Shown one piece after another: positions 1 through 12,224 of a DNA stretch of 64,000 bases. Location of the stretch: positions 930,001 to 994,000 of the forward strand of contig CAWFNY010000002.1 of assembly GCA_963817435.1 (NCBI GenBank), in the 5' to 3' direction. The number at the start of each line of letters is the position of its first letter. Position 1 is the first letter of the stretch. The notes beneath the pieces are model-generated. The model was not told the DNA's origin, made no database searches, and saw only the letters and a program-made list of their open reading frames with translations. The DNA is from JADJOM01 sp963817435 (GTDB lineage Bacteria > Gemmatimonadota > Gemmatimonadetes > Gemmatimonadales > GWC2-71-9). The position numbers and the translations under genes were made by a program.

Positions 1-63
1 TCGCCGATGGTCGCGTACCTGATGCTGTCACTGGCCCGCTGGTTCGTCCTCGGGCTGTTCTAG
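1..63 (+). CDS. YggT family membrane protein, C-terminal end only
   Basis: The first 20 codons visible encode a hydrophobic tail (SPMVAYLMLSLARWFVLGLF) ending at TAG. A short hydrophobic C-terminus placed directly before a DUF167 gene matches the common yggT-yggU (DUF167) pair of bacterial genomes, so I infer a YggT integral membrane protein. The body of the gene lies outside the window, so the family call rests mainly on context. The next gene starts 30 bp downstream and is probably co-transcribed. Confidence 0.5.
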   Translation, partial: SPMVAYLMLSLARWFVLGLF

Positions 64-93
64 GCTGACGGTCCGCGGGAACTGGCTCGCGCG

Positions 94-390
94 ATGAGCG
101 TCCTGACGGCCACCAGCACCGGCGTGCGTATCGCGATCCAGGTGCAGCCACGCGCCTCCCGGACCGAGCTCGCCGGGCTGCATGGGGAGGCACTCAAGAT
201 CCGCCTGGCGGCTCCGCCGGTCGATGGCGCCGCAAACGAGGCCCTGATCCGATTCCTCGCCGGGACGCTCGGTGTCCCCCGTGCCGCGGTGACGATCGCG
301 AGCGGCCAGAGCGGCCGGCGGAAGAGTGTGGCGGTGACCGGGCTGAGCCTCGCCGACGTGGCTCGGCTGCTGAAGGTTGGCGCCGGATAG
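94..390 (+). CDS. DUF167 (YggU) family protein
   Basis: This 98-residue protein matches the DUF167/YggU family in length and motifs. It has an N-terminal strand with VQPRAS, then LKIRLAAPPVDGAANEALIRFLA, then a GxxSRxK-like IASGQSGRRKSVAV. The APPVDGxANxxL block is the family hallmark. The biochemical role of the family is unknown; structures show a small alpha/beta fold. The ATG at 94 gives the full family length. It follows the YggT tail by 30 bp, the usual arrangement. The metH leader begins shortly after its stop codon. Confidence 0.9.
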   Translation: MSVLTATSTGVRIAIQVQPRASRTELAGLHGEALKIRLAAPPVDGAANEALIRFLAGTLGVPRAAVTIASGQSGRRKSVAVTGLSLADVARLLKVGAG

Positions 391-423
391 GGACATCGCT
401 ATCATTAACTCCGACAATTCGTG

Positions 424-476
424 CTCCGTGGTGATTTGCGCCTATTGCAGCCACGTTAAACAAATGCTAAAACGGT
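424..476 (+). promoter_or_regulatory. SAM-II (SAM-alpha) riboswitch
   Basis: The leader of metH carries the conserved SAM-II core. CGTGG (427-431) pairs with CCACG (451-455) to form P1. The loop starts GTGATTTG (431-438) and contains TTGCAGCC (445-452). After P1 come GTTAAAC and then GCTAAAA followed by CGG, the 3' pseudoknot strand. These blocks match the class consensus almost base for base. SAM-II binds S-adenosylmethionine and turns methionine genes down; it is best known from Alphaproteobacteria. Its position directly before a methionine synthase gene supports the call. SAM-V is a relative with the same core and cannot be fully excluded. Confidence 0.88.
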
Positions 477-477
477 A

Positions 478-514
478 GCCCCACGGGAGCCGTCAGGCGC
501 CTGGGGGCCTTTTT
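478..514 (+). terminator. Riboswitch-associated intrinsic terminator abutting metH start
   Basis: GCCCCA (478-483) can pair with TGGGG(G)C (502-508), and TTTTT follows at 510-514. The T tract ends exactly one base before the GTG start codon of metH at 515. The only Shine-Dalgarno-like purine run, GGGGG, lies inside the 3' arm of the stem. When the hairpin forms, transcription could stop and the ribosome site would be hidden at the same time. The stem is short (5-6 pairs with a bulge), so its strength is uncertain. Confidence 0.6.
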
Positions 515-4228
<3,714 letters not shown>

Positions 4229-4302
4229 AGTTCGATGAGCGGTCAACCCCTCGGGCGCCCGGCGTGACGGCTGAGGGCAGACGACACAGTTAACGGGACC
4301 AC

Positions 4303-6132
4303 ATGGCGACACTCAGAGAGTTGATCGACGACGGACGCACCCACGTCGTGGACGGCGCGATGGGCACCCTGCTCTACAGCCGCGGGGTGTTCCTGAACGT
4401 CTGCTACGATGAGCTGGTGCTCCGGCAGCCGGACCTGATCCGCGACATCCATCGCGAATACGTGCGGGCGGGCGCGGAACTGCTGGAGACCAACACCTTC
4501 GGCGCCAATCCCATCAAGCTGGCGCAATACGGCCTGGCGGACGATACCGAGAAGCTCAACGCCGCGGCGGCCTCGCTGGCGCGGGATGCCGCGGGCCAGC
4601 GCGCATCGGTGCTCGGCGCGATCGGGCCGCTGGGAGTGCGGATCGAGCCGTTCGGCGAGATGTCCACCGACGAGGCGCGCAGCGCTTTCGGCCGGCAGGT
4701 GGACGGACTGCTCTCGGGTGGCGTGGACGGTTTCATCATCGAGACCTTCAGCGACGTCGAGGAGGTCCGCGCCGCGCTCGAGGCGATCAGGGCGAGGACC
4801 AGCCTGCCCATCATCGCGCAGATGACGGTGGGCACCGACGGCAAGACCTACTACGGCACCGAGCCGGAAACGTTCGGGCCCCTGCTGCAGGCGATGGGCG
4901 CGGATGTCGTCGGCGTAAACTGCTCGGTGGGTCCGCATGGCGTGCTGGAGGCGATCGAGAAGCTGGCGAAGGTGGTGACGGTGCCGCTGTCGGCGCAGCC
5001 GAACGCCGGACTGCCGCGGGAAGTCGGGGATCGCAAGATCTACATGGCGAGCCCGGAGTACATGGCCGAGTATGCGCGACGGATCGTCGAGGCCGGCGCG
5101 CGGTTCGTGGGCGGGTGCTGCGGCACCACGCCGGACCATATCAAGGCCATCATCGGCTTCGTCAAGAGCGTGTCGCCGCGCCAGGTGGCGCCGAGGCTTT
5201 CGGCCTCGAGCATGGCCCAGCCACTCTCACCGGTTCCATTCGCGGAGCGGTCGGGCTTCGCGGCGAAGCTGGCGCTGGGCCAGTTCGTCACCAGCGTGGA
5301 GATCGTGCCGCCGCGCGGGGTCGACCCTGCGCCGATGTTCAAGCAGGTGCGCGAACTCAAGGCGGCGGGGGTCGATGCGGTGAACGTGCCTGACGGCCCG
5401 CGCGCCCAGAGCCGGATGGGCGCCCTGCTCTCCGGCCTGCTGATCCAGCGCGAGGTCGGACTGGAGGCGGTGGTCCACTACGCCTGCCGGGACCGGAACC
5501 TGCTCGGCATGCTGTCGGACCTGCTGGGCGCGGCGGCGAGCGGACTGCACAACCTGCTGATCGTCACCGGGGACCCGCCGAAGATGGGCCCCTATCCCGA
5601 GGCGACCGCGGTCTTCGATATCGACAGCATCGGGCTGACCAATCTGGTCAGCCGGCTCAACCACGGCCTCGATCCGGGCGGGAACGCGCTCGGCGGGCAG
5701 ACGAGCTTCGTGTTAGGTGTCGGCGTCAACCCGACCTCGACCGACCTCGACCGGGAACTCCGGCGATTCGCGTGGAAGGTGGAGGCCGGCGCGGAGTACG
5801 CGATGACCCAGCCGGTCTTCGACCTCGACCAGCTCGACCGCTTCCTCAAGCGGGTGGAGCCGTTCGGCATCCCGATCATCGCGGGGCTGTGGCCGCTGGT
5901 GTCGCTCCGAAACGCAGAGTTCCTCGCGAACGAGGTGCCGGGGGTCACGGTGCCCCGGGAGATCCTGGACCGGATGCGGAGCGCATCGGCCAGGGGGAAG
6001 GAGGAGGGACTGGCGGAGGGCATCGTGATCGCGCGGGAGATGCTGGCCGCGGTGCGGAGCCGGGTGCGCGGGGTGCAGGTCGCGGCGCCCATGGGCCGGG
6101 CGGATGTCGCAGTGCAGGTGATCAGACCGTAG
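4303..6132 (+). CDS. Fused homocysteine S-methyltransferase / 5,10-methylenetetrahydrofolate reductase
   Basis: The 609-residue protein has two parts. Residues 1-290 form a homocysteine methyltransferase domain with zinc cysteines near 206 (GVNCSVG) and 269-270 (GGCCGTTPDH). Residues about 311-600 form an MTHFR-type barrel (SVEIVPPRG near its start; MTQPVFD and IIAGLWPL later) that reduces methylene-THF to methyl-THF. This architecture is known from YitJ-type proteins. The MTHFR half would feed the neighbouring MetH. The methyltransferase half duplicates a MetH domain and may use another methyl donor or hand over substrate. The start ATG at 4303 is preceded by a GGGA stretch. It is probably in the same transcript as metH and so under the same riboswitch. 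Confidence 0.93.
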   Translation: MATLRELIDDGRTHVVDGAMGTLLYSRGVFLNVCYDELVLRQPDLIRDIHREYVRAGAELLETNTFGANPIKLAQYGLADDTEKLNAAAASLARDAAGQRASVLGAIGPLGVRIEPFGEMSTDEARSAFGRQVDGLLSGGVDGFIIETFSDVEEVRAALEAIRARTSLPIIAQMTVGTDGKTYYGTEPETFGPLLQAMGADVVGVNCSVGPHGVLEAIEKLAKVVTVPLSAQPNAGLPREVGDRKIYMASPEYMAEYARRIVEAGARFVGGCCGTTPDHIKAIIGFVKSVSPRQVAPRLSASSMAQPLSPVPFAERSGFAAKLALGQFVTSVEIVPPRGVDPAPMFKQVRELKAAGVDAVNVPDGPRAQSRMGALLSGLLIQREVGLEAVVHYACRDRNLLGMLSDLLGAAASGLHNLLIVTGDPPKMGPYPEATAVFDIDSIGLTNLVSRLNHGLDPGGNALGGQTSFVLGVGVNPTSTDLDRELRRFAWKVEAGAEYAMTQPVFDLDQLDRFLKRVEPFGIPIIAGLWPLVSLRNAEFLANEVPGVTVPREILDRMRSASARGKEEGLAEGIVIAREMLAAVRSRVRGVQVAAPMGRADVAVQVIRP

Positions 6133-6190
6133 GGGCGGAAGCCTCGGCAGGCGATTATCCTTCCTGTTGCCCACGCGCCATGGAGTCTCC

Positions 6191-8200
6191 GTGCCTGACG
6201 ACAGTCGCCGGGGGGTGCAACCCACCCCGTCCGGTTCCTTCCCGGCCTCGTCTCTCGGCCGTCGCATCAAGCACCTGGTCATCGGCCGCCCCCGTGACCT
6301 CTCGGACACGGGACTCTTCCATCGCCTCTCGCTTATTCCATTCCTCGCCTGGGTCGGCCTCGGCGCGGACGGGCTCTCCTCCTCGTCGTACGGGCCCGAG
6401 GAAGCCTTCAAGACCCTCGGCGCGCATACCTATCTCGCGCTCGGCCTGGTCGTGGTCATGGCCGTGACGGTGATTCTCATTTCCGCGGCGTACAGCCGGA
6501 TCATCGAGCAGTTTCCGCACGGCGGCGGCGGCTACGTCGTCGCCTCCAAGCTGCTCGGCTCGGGTCCGGGGCTGGTGTCCGGTTCGGCGCTCCTGGTCGA
6601 CTACGTCCTGACGATCACCGTCTCGATCGCGGCCGCGGGCGACGCGCTGTTCAGCTTCGTGCCGCCGGCGCTCCATGGCGCCAAGTTCGGGGTCGAAATC
6701 CTGCTGATCGTCGGGCTCACCGTCCTGAATATCCGCGGTGTGCGCGAATCCGTCCTCGCGATGCTGCCCATCTTCATCCTCTTCCTGATCACCCACGCGA
6801 TCGTCATCGGCGGTGGAGTGCTGATCCACCTGCCCGACCTGCCCGCCACCATGACCCACGTGCAGGCAGGGTACCAGCAGGGCCTGAGTGTGCTCGGTAC
6901 CGGCGGCATGCTCCTGCTGTTCGTGCACGCCTATTCACTGGGCGGCGGGACCTATACCGGCATCGAGGCGGTGTCCAACGGTCTGCCGATCATGCGGGAG
7001 CCCCGCGTGCCGACCGCACGACGGACCATGCTGTACATGGCCTCGTCACTCGCGATCACCGCCTCGGGGTTGCTCCTGTGCTACCTGCTGTGGCAGGTCA
7101 CGCCGGTTGGCGGCAAGACGCTGAACGCCGTGCTGGTGGAGCGCCTCGCGGGGGGCTGGCCGCTGGGAGGGCTGTTCATCGTACTGACGCTACTCTCGGA
7201 AGGCGCGCTGCTGGTGGTTGCAGCCCAGGCGGGCTTCCTCGATGGGCCGCGGGTCCTGGCGAACATGGCGATCGACTCCTGGGTGCCGCGCCGATTCGCC
7301 TCGTTGTCGGAGCGGCTCACCACGCAGAACGGCATCATGCTGATGGGCATCAGTTCGCTGGCGGCGCTGATCTACACCCATGGCAACGTCGGCCATCTGG
7401 TGGTGATGTACAGCATCAACGTCTTCCTGACGTTCTCGCTGTCGATGTTCGGGATGCTGAAGTACTGGGTGGGCACCCGGGAGCGGCCGGAATGGATCCG
7501 CCGCGTGGCGCTGTTCGGCGCAGGCTTCGTGCTCTGCGTCACGATTCTGGCCATCACCGTGTTCGAGAAGTTTCTCGAGGGGGGTTGGGTGACCCTGCTC
7601 GTCACCGGTCTGCTGATCGCGGGCTGCGTCATGATCCGCCGGCACTATCGCAACGCGTCGGCGACGATGGCGCGCCTCTACTCGGAACTCGACAGCGTGC
7701 CGAGCGGCGACCAGGAGCCAATTCCGCCCGACCCCAGGCAGCCGGTGGCAATCGTCCTGGTGAACGCCTACAGCGGGCTCGGCATCCACACGGTGCTCAA
7801 CATCTTCCGGGCTTTTCCGAATCACTACAAGGGCCTGGTCTTCGTTTCGGTGGGCGTGGTCGATTCCGGGGAGTTCAAGGGGGAGGATTCGATCACCGCG
7901 CTCACCGAGCGCACCCAGGCGATGCTGCATCAGTACCTCCTCCTCGCGGCGGGACTGGGTGTGGCGGCAGACTACCGGCTCGCCATCGGCACCGAAGCAG
8001 TCGAGTCGGGGGAGGCCCTCTGTCTGGCCGTGGCCCAGGAGTATCCGCGCTCAACCTTTTTTGCGGGCAAGCTGATCTTCCAGAAGGAGCGCTGGTACCA
8101 GCGTCTCCTCCACAATGAGACGGCGCTCGCGATTCAGAAGCGCCTGCAGTGGGCTGGCAAGACCATGGTGACGCTGCCGGTGCGGCTCAGGGAAAGCTGA
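6191..8200 (+). CDS. APC-superfamily permease, KimA-like (probable potassium importer)
   Basis: This is a polytopic membrane protein of about 669 residues. The first segment carries GLGADGLSSSSYGPEEAF, close to the LSSDALSSVAYGTEQ-type signature of KimA/APC transporters. About twelve hydrophobic segments follow (roughly residues 45-500), then a soluble C-terminal domain of about 150 residues like the cytoplasmic domain of KimA. I prefer GTG at 6191 because GGAG lies 6 bases upstream; a TTG at 6167 is in frame but lacks a ribosome site. KimA proteins import K+ by proton symport. The gene converges on kdpE with an 8-bp gap, so a potassium role fits the context. Amino-acid transport remains possible. 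Confidence 0.75.
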   Translation: MPDDSRRGVQPTPSGSFPASSLGRRIKHLVIGRPRDLSDTGLFHRLSLIPFLAWVGLGADGLSSSSYGPEEAFKTLGAHTYLALGLVVVMAVTVILISAAYSRIIEQFPHGGGGYVVASKLLGSGPGLVSGSALLVDYVLTITVSIAAAGDALFSFVPPALHGAKFGVEILLIVGLTVLNIRGVRESVLAMLPIFILFLITHAIVIGGGVLIHLPDLPATMTHVQAGYQQGLSVLGTGGMLLLFVHAYSLGGGTYTGIEAVSNGLPIMREPRVPTARRTMLYMASSLAITASGLLLCYLLWQVTPVGGKTLNAVLVERLAGGWPLGGLFIVLTLLSEGALLVVAAQAGFLDGPRVLANMAIDSWVPRRFASLSERLTTQNGIMLMGISSLAALIYTHGNVGHLVVMYSINVFLTFSLSMFGMLKYWVGTRERPEWIRRVALFGAGFVLCVTILAITVFEKFLEGGWVTLLVTGLLIAGCVMIRRHYRNASATMARLYSELDSVPSGDQEPIPPDPRQPVAIVLVNAYSGLGIHTVLNIFRAFPNHYKGLVFVSVGVVDSGEFKGEDSITALTERTQAMLHQYLLLAAGLGVAADYRLAIGTEAVESGEALCLAVAQEYPRSTFFAGKLIFQKERWYQRLLHNETALAIQKRLQWAGKTMVTLPVRLRES

Positions 8201-8208
8201 CGGCCGAA

Positions 8209-8907
8209 TTACTCCTCGGTCTTCAGGCGATAGCCGACCCCGGGCTCGGTCAGCAGCAGCCGAGGCTGGGTGGGATCCTGCTCCAGTTTGTGCCGGAGCT
8301 GGGTCATGTAGACCCGCAGGTAGTGGGTCTGGTTGATCGCATTGATCCCCCAGACTTCCTTGAGCAGTTGCCGGTGCGTGAGCACCTTGCCGGCATGCTT
8401 GACCAGCGTTGCGAGCAGCTTGTACTCGAGCGGCGTGAGATGGACCTCTTCACCGCCCCGGAGCACCTGCCTTCGGGCCAGGTCCAGCCTGATCCCTCCC
8501 CCCTCGAAGACCGGTTCCTCCACACCGCCCGATGCGCGCGCGTGGCGGAGCGCCACGCGCATCCGGGCGAGGAGCTCTCCGACGCCGAATGGCTTGGTGA
8601 GGTAATCGTCGGCGCCCGCATCAAGGGCCGCGACCTTGTCCTTCTCCTGCCCGCGGGCGGAGATCACGATGATCGGGGCGCGTGACCACTCGCGGATCTG
8701 GCGGGTGACGTCGAGCCCGTCGGCGTCGGGGAGGCCAAGGTCGAGCAGGATGAGTTCGGGATTGCGGCCCGCCGCCTGGGCCAGCCCTTCGCGCGCCGTC
8801 GCGGCCTCGATGAGGTCGTACTCCTGCCCCCCCAGCGCCGCGCGCAGGAAGCGGCGCATCTGGGGCTCGTCCTCGATCAGGAGCACAACCTGAGGTGCGG
8901 CCGTCAT
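8209..8907 (-). CDS. kdpE: KdpE response regulator
   Basis: This is an OmpR-family regulator of 232 residues. The receiver domain has IEDEPQMRRF and the phospho-acceptor Asp56 in ILLDLGLPD, with the switch residues in SARGQEKDKVAALDAGADDYLTKPF. The C-terminal winged helix contains LTPLEYKLL and TEPGVGYRL. I chose the ATG at 8907 (MTAAPQVVLLIEDE); a longer frame upstream would overlap kdpD and add non-family sequence. It starts 19 bp after the kdpD stop and ends the kdp operon. It is expected to receive phosphate from KdpD and activate kdpFABC. Candidate binding sites of the right geometry lie upstream of kdpF and of the pseudokinase gene. Confidence 0.95.
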   Translation of the reverse strand: MTAAPQVVLLIEDEPQMRRFLRAALGGQEYDLIEAATAREGLAQAAGRNPELILLDLGLPDADGLDVTRQIREWSRAPIIVISARGQEKDKVAALDAGADDYLTKPFGVGELLARMRVALRHARASGGVEEPVFEGGGIRLDLARRQVLRGGEEVHLTPLEYKLLATLVKHAGKVLTHRQLLKEVWGINAINQTHYLRVYMTQLRHKLEQDPTQPRLLLTEPGVGYRLKTEE

Positions 8908-8926
8908 ACTCCGCGAATCCGCCTGG

Positions 8927-11626
8927 TCAGGCAGCCTCGGTCTCCTCCGGGATCGGTGGGGGCGCGGGGCCACTCAACGGGAGCGTGAAGTTGATCAGGG
9001 TTCCACCGCCGGGGCGTGGTTCGGCCCAGATGCGGCCGCCATGGGCGGTGATGATGCCGCGGCAGATCGTCAGCCCCAGCCCGACCCCCCTGCCGGGCTC
9101 GGCGGCGGTGCCGCGATAGAACTTCTCAAAGATCCGGCTCTCCTCTCCCGGGGGCAACCCCGGGCCGCGATCGGCGACACTCACCTGCACCGCACCCGGC
9201 ACGGCGCGCGCGCTGACCTCGACCGGCGTGCCCGCGGGCGTGTGCTTGGCGGCGTTCTCCAGCAGGTTGATGAACACCTGCTCCAGGAGCACGGCATCGA
9301 TCGGAACGAGCGGGAGATCCGTCGGGAGCGCGACCGTGACCGGATGGTCCCGCATCCGCTCGTCGAGCCGAAGCAGCGCCACGCCCACCGTGTCCTCCAG
9401 CGGCTGCCACTCCTTCTGCACTTCCAGCGACCCGGTCTCCAGCCGGATCATGTCGAGCAGGTTCCGGATGAGCCGGTTCATCCGTTCCGACTCCTGGAGG
9501 ATCGAGTCGAGCAGCGCGGCACGATCGGCTGAACCCATCTGCTCGCCGCGCTCGCGGAGACCGCTCGCCGCGCCGGTGATCACGCCGAGCGGGGTGCGCA
9601 GGTCGTGCGAGAGCGAGCTGAGGAGCGAGGTGCGCAATCGCTCCGCCTCCACTTCCAGGCGCGCCTGCTGGGTCCGCTCCGAGAGGGTCACCCGCTCGAG
9701 CGCCACCGCCACCTGCCCGGCGAATGTTTCGAGCAGATGCCGATGCGCCGGATTCTGGAAGCGTTCGAGGTCGTTCGCGCCCACCATCAGCACGCCGACC
9801 ACCCCGCCGGCGCCGGCGAGCGGGAGGTGCAGCGCCGCGGCCCCTGGCAGCGTGGCCGTACCGGCGCCGGCGAGTTCATTGCGCCGGTAGACCCAGTCGG
9901 CAACGCTGCGCTCCTTGTCGTCGAACGGTGGCGCCGGGGCGGCAGGCGCGAGCACATCGAGGCTCCCGTCCTCGGTCGGGGCCAGCACCTGCATGGCGCA
10001 TTCGAAGGTGTCCGCCAGGTGGCGGCGGGCCACCTGCACGATGTCGCCTCGCGTCCGGCTGTCGGCGAGATCGCGGCTCAGCGCGTAGAGCGACGCGGTA
10101 CGCCGCTCGCGGTCGCGTGCGGTCTCGGCCTGGTCCCGGATCCGCAGCGTGAAGCCGCTGATGAGCAGCGCTGTTGCAAGCATCACGGCGAAGGTAAGGA
10201 CGTACCGCAGATCGGCGACGGCGAAGGTGAAGATCGGCTGCACGAAGAGAAAGTCGAACAGGGCGATGCTGCACAGCGCCGCGACCACCGATGGGCCCCG
10301 CCCGCATCGGCTCGCCACCACCATGGCGCCGAGCAGGTAGACCATGGCGACATCGGTGACGCTCAGCCGCCGGAAGACCAGCCAGCCCAGCGCCGTCGCC
10401 ACGGCCACGGTCAGCAGCGCGAAGCCATATTCGCGCGCCGGGGAACGCGGCGCGCGGACGGCGGGCCGCTTGCGGGGGCGGTCGTCGACCTCGCCGGTGA
10501 TGACGTAGACATCGACGTCGCCGCTGCCGCGGACCAGGCGGTCGACGAGGGAACCGCGGAGCCGGTCGCGCACACGCCGCCTGGTCGGCTTCCCGACGAC
10601 GATTCGGGTGACGTTGTGCGCGCGCGCGTAGGCGAGCACCTCCTCGGCGACGTCGTGGCCCTGCAGCGTCACGGCCCGGGCCCCGAACTCGTCGGCGAGC
10701 TGCAGATTGTCGACCAGCGCCGCGCGGTCGCTCTCGCCGAGCGGGCCGGTCCCGGGGGTCTCGACGTGCAGCGCGACCCATTCGCAGCGGAGCGTGCCCG
10801 CGATCCGGCGGCCGGCCCGCACCAGCCGCGCGGAGGCGGGGTTGGCGCCGACGCAGACCAGGAGCCGCTCACCCGCGGGCCAGGTCTCGCGGATGCCGTG
10901 CTCGCGCATGTACCCGCGCATCTGGGCGTCCACCCGCTCCGCCACGCGGCGCAGTGCGATCTCCCGAAGCGCGATCAGATTGCCCTTGCGGAAGAACCGC
11001 TCGCGCGCGCGCTCCGCCTGTTCGGCGAGGTAGACCTTGCCCTGCTTGAGCCGCAGCAGGAGATCGTCGGGCGTCAGGTCGGCGAGTTCGATCTCGTCGG
11101 CGCCGTCGAAGACGGTGTCAGGCACCGTCTCCCGCACCTGGACACCGGTGATCTGGGCGACGACGTCGTTGAGACTCTCGAGGTGCTGGACGTTCAGCGT
11201 GGTGTAGACGGAGATCCCGGCCGCGAGCAGTTCGTCGACATCCTGCCAGCGTTTATCGTGACGGCATCCGGGCGCATTGGTGTGCGCCAGTTCATCCATG
11301 AGGATGAGGGTGGGTTTGCGGGCGAGTGCCCCGTCGAGATCGAATTCGTGAAGGGTGACCCCGCGGTAGGCGTATTCTCGCCGCGGGAGCTCCTCGAGTC
11401 CGGCGAGCAGGGCCGCGGTATCGGCGCGCCCGTGGGTCTCGACCACGCCGACGACGACATCCATTCCTTCGAGACGGCGGGCCCGCGCCTCCTCCAGCAT
11501 GGCGAAGGTCTTGCCGACCCCGGGATTGGCGCCGAAGAAGATCTTGAGACGACCGCGCCCGGCCCGCGCTTCTTCTTCGCGAATCCGGGCAAGGAGTTCT
11601 TCGGGACTCCGTCTGGGTTCGGTCAT
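8927..11626 (-). CDS. kdpD: KdpD potassium sensor histidine kinase
   Basis: The 899-residue protein has the complete KdpD layout. The N-terminal KdpD domain has a Walker A motif GANPGVGKT (32-40) and a Walker-B-like LILMDELAHTNAPG. A universal-stress-like domain (about 245-370), a four-helix membrane block (about 400-510) and a GAF-like region follow. HisKA carries His674 in SLSHDLRTPLG, and an HATPase domain (DRGPGLPP, GVGLGLTICRGI) ends the protein. It senses K+ limitation and phosphorylates KdpE. It lies 7 bp after kdpC and 19 bp before the kdpE start, so the sensor pair is transcribed with the pump. Confidence 0.97.
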   Translation of the reverse strand: MTEPRRSPEELLARIREEEARAGRGRLKIFFGANPGVGKTFAMLEEARARRLEGMDVVVGVVETHGRADTAALLAGLEELPRREYAYRGVTLHEFDLDGALARKPTLILMDELAHTNAPGCRHDKRWQDVDELLAAGISVYTTLNVQHLESLNDVVAQITGVQVRETVPDTVFDGADEIELADLTPDDLLLRLKQGKVYLAEQAERARERFFRKGNLIALREIALRRVAERVDAQMRGYMREHGIRETWPAGERLLVCVGANPASARLVRAGRRIAGTLRCEWVALHVETPGTGPLGESDRAALVDNLQLADEFGARAVTLQGHDVAEEVLAYARAHNVTRIVVGKPTRRRVRDRLRGSLVDRLVRGSGDVDVYVITGEVDDRPRKRPAVRAPRSPAREYGFALLTVAVATALGWLVFRRLSVTDVAMVYLLGAMVVASRCGRGPSVVAALCSIALFDFLFVQPIFTFAVADLRYVLTFAVMLATALLISGFTLRIRDQAETARDRERRTASLYALSRDLADSRTRGDIVQVARRHLADTFECAMQVLAPTEDGSLDVLAPAAPAPPFDDKERSVADWVYRRNELAGAGTATLPGAAALHLPLAGAGGVVGVLMVGANDLERFQNPAHRHLLETFAGQVAVALERVTLSERTQQARLEVEAERLRTSLLSSLSHDLRTPLGVITGAASGLRERGEQMGSADRAALLDSILQESERMNRLIRNLLDMIRLETGSLEVQKEWQPLEDTVGVALLRLDERMRDHPVTVALPTDLPLVPIDAVLLEQVFINLLENAAKHTPAGTPVEVSARAVPGAVQVSVADRGPGLPPGEESRIFEKFYRGTAAEPGRGVGLGLTICRGIITAHGGRIWAEPRPGGGTLINFTLPLSGPAPPPIPEETEAA

Positions 11627-11633
11627 GCGGTCG

Positions 11634-12215
11634 TCATGGACTCTGGCTCAGGCTGTCCAGGGCAAGATTGAGGGGCAGGACGTTCACTCCAGGCTCACCG
11701 AGAATACCGAACTGGCGACTGCGGGTGAAGCGCCGCACCAGACTCCGCACCTGAGCCTCGGAAAGTCCGCGCGCCCGAGCCACCCGGCCCACCTGGTACT
11801 CGGCGGCGGCCGGCGAGATCTCCGGATCGAGTCCGCTGCCGGATGCCGTCACCAGGTCGACCGGAATCGGGGCGGTGTTGGTGGAGTCCGCAGCCCTGAG
11901 TGCGGCGACCCGCCCCTTCACGGCATCGAGCTGCGCCGGGTTGGTAGGCCCGTAGTTGACCCCGCCGGAGATGGCACCATTGTAGGGGACCGGGCCGGTC
12001 CCCGAGGCGCGAGACCAGAAATACTGCTGTCCGCTGAAGCTCTGGCCAATCAACTCCGAGCCGAAGACCTCGTCCCCGTGCATGATCAGGCTGCCCTCCG
12101 CCTGATGCCGGAACAGCACGTCGGAGACACCCGTGACCAGGGCGGGATAGATGGCCCCGGTCAGTAGGGTCAGGACCACCATCGAAAGTATCGCGGGGCG
12201 AATGAGGGTGCGCAT
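11634..12215 (-). CDS. kdpC: K+-transporting ATPase subunit KdpC
   Basis: The 193-residue single-span subunit starts with a membrane anchor (about 10-30, MVVLTLLTGAIYPALVTG). It contains the family motifs GSELIGQSF, YFWSRAS and NYGPTNPAQLD, and near the C-terminus LDPEISPAAAEYQVGRVA. KdpC stabilises ATP binding by KdpB in the KdpFABC complex. It lies 9 bp after kdpB and 7 bp before kdpD. Length and motif order are normal. Confidence 0.97.
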   Translation of the reverse strand: MRTLIRPAILSMVVLTLLTGAIYPALVTGVSDVLFRHQAEGSLIMHGDEVFGSELIGQSFSGQQYFWSRASGTGPVPYNGAISGGVNYGPTNPAQLDAVKGRVAALRAADSTNTAPIPVDLVTASGSGLDPEISPAAAEYQVGRVARARGLSEAQVRSLVRRFTRSRQFGILGEPGVNVLPLNLALDSLSQSP

Positions 12216-12224
12216 GGCAAGAGC

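Noticed and set aside
9605..9607. Possible loss of the phospho-acceptor in KdpD
   Set aside because: The HisKA motif SLSHDLRTPLG with His674 is intact on closer reading.
9605..11671. Long open frame of 688 codons on the plus strand opposite kdpD
   Set aside because: It is fully antisense to an intact, motif-complete kdpD. GC-rich codon bias opens the opposite frame; its product shows no domain.
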